From an uncultured Clostridium sp. (GTDB taxonomy: Bacteria; Bacillota; Clostridia; Clostridiales; Clostridiaceae), in assembly GCF_937920395.1 (NCBI RefSeq), contig NZ_CALEVF010000213.1, positions 1-11,039 of the forward strand: a DNA stretch of 11,039 nt, written 5' to 3'. Every line of letters begins with the position of its first letter. The stretch's first letter is position 1. The notes beneath the pieces are model-generated. The model was not told the DNA's origin. It made no database searches and worked only from the letters and a program-made list of their open reading frames with translations. Positions 7,819 to 11,039 of this stretch are shown here, piece by piece. The translations under genes were made by a program, and so were the position numbers.

Positions 7819-9201
7819 TTAGTTTGTTAACATTTCATCTATAGCTTTAGCAGCTTTTTTACCTGCTTCCATAGCTAATATAACTGTAGCCGCTCCCGAA
7901 ACTGCATCTCCACCAGCATATACATTCTTTTTAGATGTTAATCCAGTTTCATCCTCCGCAATTATACACTTACGTTTATTAATATCTAAACCTTTTGTTG
8001 TCAATGGAATTAAAGGATTTGGCGATGTGCCTAAAGACATTATAACTGTATTAACATCCATCGTGAATTCTGAACCCTCAATAGTTATAGGTCTTCTTCT
8101 TCCTGAAGCATCCGGCTCACCGAGTTGCATTCTTACACATTTCATACCTATAACATTTCCTTTTTCATCTCCTAGGATTTCAATTGGATTAACAAGTAGA
8201 TCCATTATAACCCCTTCTTCTTTTGCATGGTGTACTTCTTCAGCTCTTGCTGGAAGTTCTGATTCTGATCTTCTATATACTATGTGTCCTTCCGCTCCAA
8301 GCCTTACTGCTGTACGTACAGAGTCCATAGCAACATTACCTCCACCTACAACAGCAACCTTTTCGCCTGTTCTTATAGGGGTCTGATATCCTTCTTTATA
8401 TGCTTTCATTAAATTATTTCTAGTTAAATACTCATTAGCAGAAAACACTCCATTTAAATTTTCTCCTGGTATTCCCATAAACATCGGAAGTCCTGCACCC
8501 GAACCAATAAATATAGCTTTAAAATCTTCATCATTCATCAATTGATCTATTGTTACAGTTCGTCCTACTATAACATTTGTTTCTAATTTAACACCTAATT
8601 TTTTAACATTCTCAACTTCATGTTTAACGACTGTTTCTTTTGGAAGTCTAAATTCTGGTATACCATATACCAAAACTCCACCCGCTTCATGGAGTGCTTC
8701 GAATATAGTTACATCATATCCAGCTTTTGCTAAATCTCCAGCGCAAGTAAGTCCTGATGGACCACTTCCTACTACTGCAACCTTAATACCGTTTTTAGGC
8801 TTAGTTTCTGAAAGATCAACATTATGCTCCCTTGAGTAATCTCCTACAAATCTTTCAAGTTTACCTATAGCTATTGCATCTCCCTTTATTCCCAATATGC
8901 ACTTGCTCTCACATTGAGTTTCTTGTGGACAAACTCTACCACAAACAGCTGGTAGAGCACTGTATTTAGCTATGACCTTAACTGCCTCAACAAACTCTTT
9001 ATTTTTAACATGCTTAATAAAACCAGGAATATCTATTGCAACAGGACATTTACTAACGCACATTGGTTTTTTACAGTTTAGACATCTTGTAGCTTCTTTA
9101 ACTGCTTCATCTTCTGTATATCCTAAACATACCTCTTTAAAATTAGTAGCTCTTATTTTGGGATCTTGCTCTTCTATTGGAATTCTTTTCTTGTTATCCA
9201 T
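7819..9201 (-). CDS. nfnB: NfnB: large subunit of NADH-dependent reduced ferredoxin:NADP+ oxidoreductase
   Basis: With NfnA this enzyme couples ferredoxin and NADH oxidation to NADP+ reduction by flavin-based electron bifurcation or confurcation in the cytoplasm. The 460-aa protein resembles the GltD-type glutamate synthase small subunit. It has an N-terminal two-[4Fe-4S] domain with Cys40, 43, 48, 52 and Cys87, 91, 97, 101; Glu94 sits where a Glu cluster ligand is reported for Nfn. Then come the FAD motif GSGPSG (145-150), the NADP(H) motif GGGNVAMD (286-293) and a second FAD segment YAGGDAVSGAATV (428-440). Its ATG overlaps the nfnA stop as TAATG, with AGGAGG (9216-9211) inside the last nfnA codons, so translation is coupled. 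No glutamate synthase large subunit is adjacent, which favours Nfn over GOGAT. A direct repeat and terminator follow. Confidence 0.93.
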   Translation of the reverse strand: MDNKKRIPIEEQDPKIRATNFKEVCLGYTEDEAVKEATRCLNCKKPMCVSKCPVAIDIPGFIKHVKNKEFVEAVKVIAKYSALPAVCGRVCPQETQCESKCILGIKGDAIAIGKLERFVGDYSREHNVDLSETKPKNGIKVAVVGSGPSGLTCAGDLAKAGYDVTIFEALHEAGGVLVYGIPEFRLPKETVVKHEVENVKKLGVKLETNVIVGRTVTIDQLMNDEDFKAIFIGSGAGLPMFMGIPGENLNGVFSANEYLTRNNLMKAYKEGYQTPIRTGEKVAVVGGGNVAMDSVRTAVRLGAEGHIVYRRSESELPARAEEVHHAKEEGVIMDLLVNPIEILGDEKGNVIGMKCVRMQLGEPDASGRRRPITIEGSEFTMDVNTVIMSLGTSPNPLIPLTTKGLDINKRKCIIAEDETGLTSKKNVYAGGDAVSGAATVILAMEAGKKAAKAIDEMLTN

Positions 9202-10070
9202 TATTTAGTACCTCCTAAACCACAGCCGGCTTTAATTCCTTCATTTTTAGAAAATTCTTGAGTTTTGTACATTGATTGTCTTCTCATTGCTTCATCAAAA
9301 TTAACCTTATGTCCATCAAATTCTGGTCCATCAACGCAAGCAAATTTAGTTACGCCATCTACTGTAAGTCTACAAGCTCCACACATTCCAGTTCCATCTA
9401 CCATAATAGGATTCATACTTACAATAGTTGATATTCCAAGGTCTTCAGTTAATTTGCAAACAAACTTCATCATTATCATAGGTCCAATAGCAACCACTAA
9501 ATCGTATTTTTTACCTTCATTTTGAACTAATTCTTTCAATTTATTTGTAACAAGCCCCTTATATCCATAAGAACCATCATCTGTACATGGATATACATTT
9601 CCCGCTACTTTCTTCATTTCTTCTTCCATAATCACATATTCTTTAGCTTTTGCGCCTATTATTACATCTGCCTTTATGCCTTGAGAGTTAAGCCATTTTA
9701 CCTGAGGGTAAACTGGCGCTGTTCCAAGTCCCCCAGCTACGAATACAATTTTCTTTTTCTTTAACTCTTCAATACTTTCACTCATTAATTCTGATGCTTG
9801 TCCAAGAGGTCCCACAAAATCTTCGAATGAATCACCAACTTCATATTTTTCCATTTCTTTTGTTGAGCAGCCTATAGTCTGAACTACTATAGTAACTGTT
9901 CCTCTTTCGGCATTAAAGTCACTTATTGTTAATGGTATTCTCTCACCTTTTTCATCCATCTTTATTATTATAAATTGACCAGGTTGTGCTGCTTTAGCCA
10001 CTCTTGGTGCCTCAATATCCATTAAAAATATTTGTGGTGCCAATTCTTTCTTTCCAACTATTTTATACAT
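9201..10070 (-). CDS. nfnA: NfnA: small subunit of NADH-dependent reduced ferredoxin:NADP+ oxidoreductase
   Basis: The 289-aa subunit has the ferredoxin-reductase-like layout of the DHOD electron-transfer (PyrK/SudB) family. A FAD-binding beta barrel (about 1-95) carries RIPLTIS (44-50), followed by an NAD-binding domain opening VFVAGGLGTAPVYP (109-122). The C-terminal [2Fe-2S] region has Cys230, Cys233 and Cys245, with Asp225 in the place of the Asp ligand I recall for Nfn. In Nfn this subunit handles NAD(H) while NfnB handles ferredoxin and NADP(H). The start ATG has GGAGG (10082-10078) 7 nt upstream. The stop overlaps the nfnB start by one base. It could be annotated as sulfide dehydrogenase subunit beta or PyrK-like; adjacency to nfnB decides for Nfn. 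Confidence 0.93.
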   Translation of the reverse strand: MYKIVGKKELAPQIFLMDIEAPRVAKAAQPGQFIIIKMDEKGERIPLTISDFNAERGTVTIVVQTIGCSTKEMEKYEVGDSFEDFVGPLGQASELMSESIEELKKKKIVFVAGGLGTAPVYPQVKWLNSQGIKADVIIGAKAKEYVIMEEEMKKVAGNVYPCTDDGSYGYKGLVTNKLKELVQNEGKKYDLVVAIGPMIMMKFVCKLTEDLGISTIVSMNPIMVDGTGMCGACRLTVDGVTKFACVDGPEFDGHKVNFDEAMRRQSMYKTQEFSKNEGIKAGCGLGGTK

Positions 10071-10159
10071 TTTTTTGCCTCCACATCTTTCTATAATTTT
10101 AGTCTGCTTATGTACCCATATTAAAATCTTTATTATCCTATGATATTTATACTATCATT

Positions 10160-10168
10160 ATTTTACCA
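10160..10168 (-). promoter_or_regulatory. Possible extended -10 promoter of nfnAB
   Basis: TGGTAAAAT on the minus strand fits an extended -10 element (TG, one base, TAAAAT). It would start transcription near 10153, about 83 bp before nfnA and downstream of the preceding hairpin. No convincing -35 lies 16-18 bp upstream, so the call is tentative. Confidence 0.35.
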
Positions 10169-10228
10169 CAAAAACTATAATATATTAAAATGTTGAATTT
10201 AATTTTAAATGAAATCTTATATTAAAAT

Positions 10229-10276
10229 AGACAGATAGCAAAGAGCATAAAATACTAATGCTATTACTACCTGTCT
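10229..10276 (-). terminator. Hairpin terminator after the alcohol dehydrogenase gene
   Basis: On the minus strand, 10276-10264 (AGACAGGTAGTAA) pairs with 10241-10229 (TTGCTATCTGTCT) through 13 pairs, two of them G-U. An inner 5-bp AGCAT/ATGCT stem sits beyond a small internal loop. The 3' side continues as ATTTTAAT, a weak T tract. It lies 65 bp after the adh stop codon. It is probably a terminator, but the weak tail leaves read-through or an RNA-structural role possible. The remainder of this 271-bp gap is AT-rich with no recognisable gene. Confidence 0.65.
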
Positions 10277-10341
10277 TATTTTTAATTATTGTACATTGAC
10301 AAAAATTATACAATCATTGTTTGATTCTCTATCTCTTTATT

Positions 10342-11039
10342 TTAAAAATTAACTTTTTCGCCTGTAAATGAACATGTTAATACTTTTTTCATTTCATCTA
10401 AATTTATTGGTCTTGGGTTAGATCCTGTACATGCATCTTTTAAAGCATTTTCAGCTATAAAATTCAAATTAGTATCAAACTCTTCTTTAGTCATACCATT
10501 TTCAGAGAAAGATAATGGTATATTTAGAGTCTTATTTAAGTCTCTTATCATATCTGTTAATGAATTTATTAATTCATCATCTGTATTGCCATCTAGTTTT
10601 AATGTTCTAGCAATTGTAGCATATCTATCTCCACAAGATTTCTTATTAAAATCTATAACATGTGGAAGAAGTATTGCATTAGCGAGTCCGTGTGCAACGT
10701 GGAATACACCACCTATTTTATGTGCCATGCTATGAGATATTCCAAGTAGTGCGTTTGAAAATGCCATTCCAGCAAGGCATTGTGCCATATGCATCTCATT
10801 TCTTGCCTCAACATCTCCATTAAATGATTTTACTAAGTTAGCTTTAATCATAGTTATAGCTTGCATCGCAAGCGGATCCGAGAAACAAGAATGAAGTCCT
10901 GCAACATAAGCCTCAAATGCATGAGTTAATGCATCCATGCCTGTATGCGCTACCAATTTTGGTGGCATTGTTTGAGCAAGCGACGGATCAACTATAGCTA
11001 TATCTGGAGTTAAGTTGAAATCTGCTAAAGGATATTTTA
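10342..11039 (-). CDS. Iron-containing alcohol dehydrogenase, C-terminal part, cut by the right window edge
   Basis: The reading frame is open to the right edge, so this is the last 231 codons of a longer gene; the ATG at 10968 is internal. Group III Fe-ADHs reduce aldehydes to alcohols with NAD(P)H. Visible is the metal-binding signature around GMDALTHAFEAY, with the Asp and the His four residues later. Next is ISHSMAHKIGG followed by HVAHG, supplying the remaining histidine ligands (equivalent to FucO Asp196, His200, His263, His277). The C-terminus with DACTGSNPRPI is typical of clostridial ethanol/butanol dehydrogenases. The N-terminal nucleotide-binding domain is outside the window, so NADH versus NADPH use cannot be judged. 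A stand-alone ADH and the C-terminal half of bifunctional AdhE both remain formally possible. A hairpin separates it from nfnAB. Confidence 0.93.
   Translation of the reverse strand, partial: KYPLADFNLTPDIAIVDPSLAQTMPPKLVAHTGMDALTHAFEAYVAGLHSCFSDPLAMQAITMIKANLVKSFNGDVEARNEMHMAQCLAGMAFSNALLGISHSMAHKIGGVFHVAHGLANAILLPHVIDFNKKSCGDRYATIARTLKLDGNTDDELINSLTDMIRDLNKTLNIPLSFSENGMTKEEFDTNLNFIAENALKDACTGSNPRPINLDEMKKVLTCSFTGEKVNF

Noticed and set aside
8027..8386. 119-aa plus-strand open frame inside nfnB (and similar ones at 8972 and 9265)
   Set aside because: All are antisense to nfnB or nfnA reading frames with clear cofactor motifs; none has a ribosome site or recognisable domain.
7819..9201. Annotation as glutamate synthase small subunit (GltD)
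   Set aside because: The sequence is homologous, but the partner gene is an NfnA/SudB-type flavoprotein and no large glutamate synthase subunit is present.
10288..10314. ATTGTA/TACAAT inverted repeat and a plus-strand TTGACA near 10297
   Set aside because: The arms are 6 bp, no suitable -10 follows the TTGACA and no plus-strand gene lies downstream; it does not match the Rex operator.

Overview
The window looks like a chromosomal segment of a low-GC, anaerobic, fermentative Firmicute, most likely Clostridium sensu stricto. The evidence is strongly AT-rich DNA, AGGAGG-type ribosome sites, a CIRCE heat-shock operator, an Nfn electron-bifurcation enzyme, an iron alcohol dehydrogenase, and a bacterial Ogg that matches, residue for residue at key positions, what I recall of the Clostridium acetobutylicum enzyme. 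Nothing indicates a phage, plasmid, transposon or CRISPR locus. Nearly all genes lie on the minus strand; one membrane-protein gene is on the plus strand.

Read in the minus (transcription) direction from the right edge, the window holds these units. (1) The C-terminal part of an iron-containing alcohol dehydrogenase, followed by a long hairpin. (2) nfnA-nfnB, translationally coupled by a TAATG overlap, followed by a 20-bp direct repeat and an intrinsic terminator. (3) A small Cys-motif redox protein (C_GCAxxG family), ogg (8-oxoguanine DNA glycosylase) and a VTT/TVP38-type membrane protein, probably one operon, ending at a bidirectional terminator. (4) The plus-strand gene for a four-helix TIGR01906/DUF1461 membrane protein, convergent on the same terminator. 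(5) groES-groEL under a CIRCE (HrcA) operator, with an unusually long perfect hairpin between the two genes and a symmetric terminator after groEL. (6) A purine-riboswitch-controlled guaB-guaA pair for GMP synthesis; guaA runs off the left edge.

The most informative non-coding stretch is the 489-bp groEL-guaB gap. It carries the groEL terminator, a strong promoter embedded in a nested palindrome, a 67-nt purine riboswitch aptamer with an atypical J2/3 and J1/2, an antiterminator that overlaps P1, and a 20-bp terminator hairpin. Together these make a complete ligand-OFF attenuator, although the U-tract is interrupted. Other unexplained structure consists of tandem repeats touching the stop codons of both guaB and nfnB, and the groES-groEL intergenic hairpin. 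Most of the window is ordinary housekeeping and redox metabolism. I do not see a wholly new system; the riboswitch variant is the best candidate for novelty.
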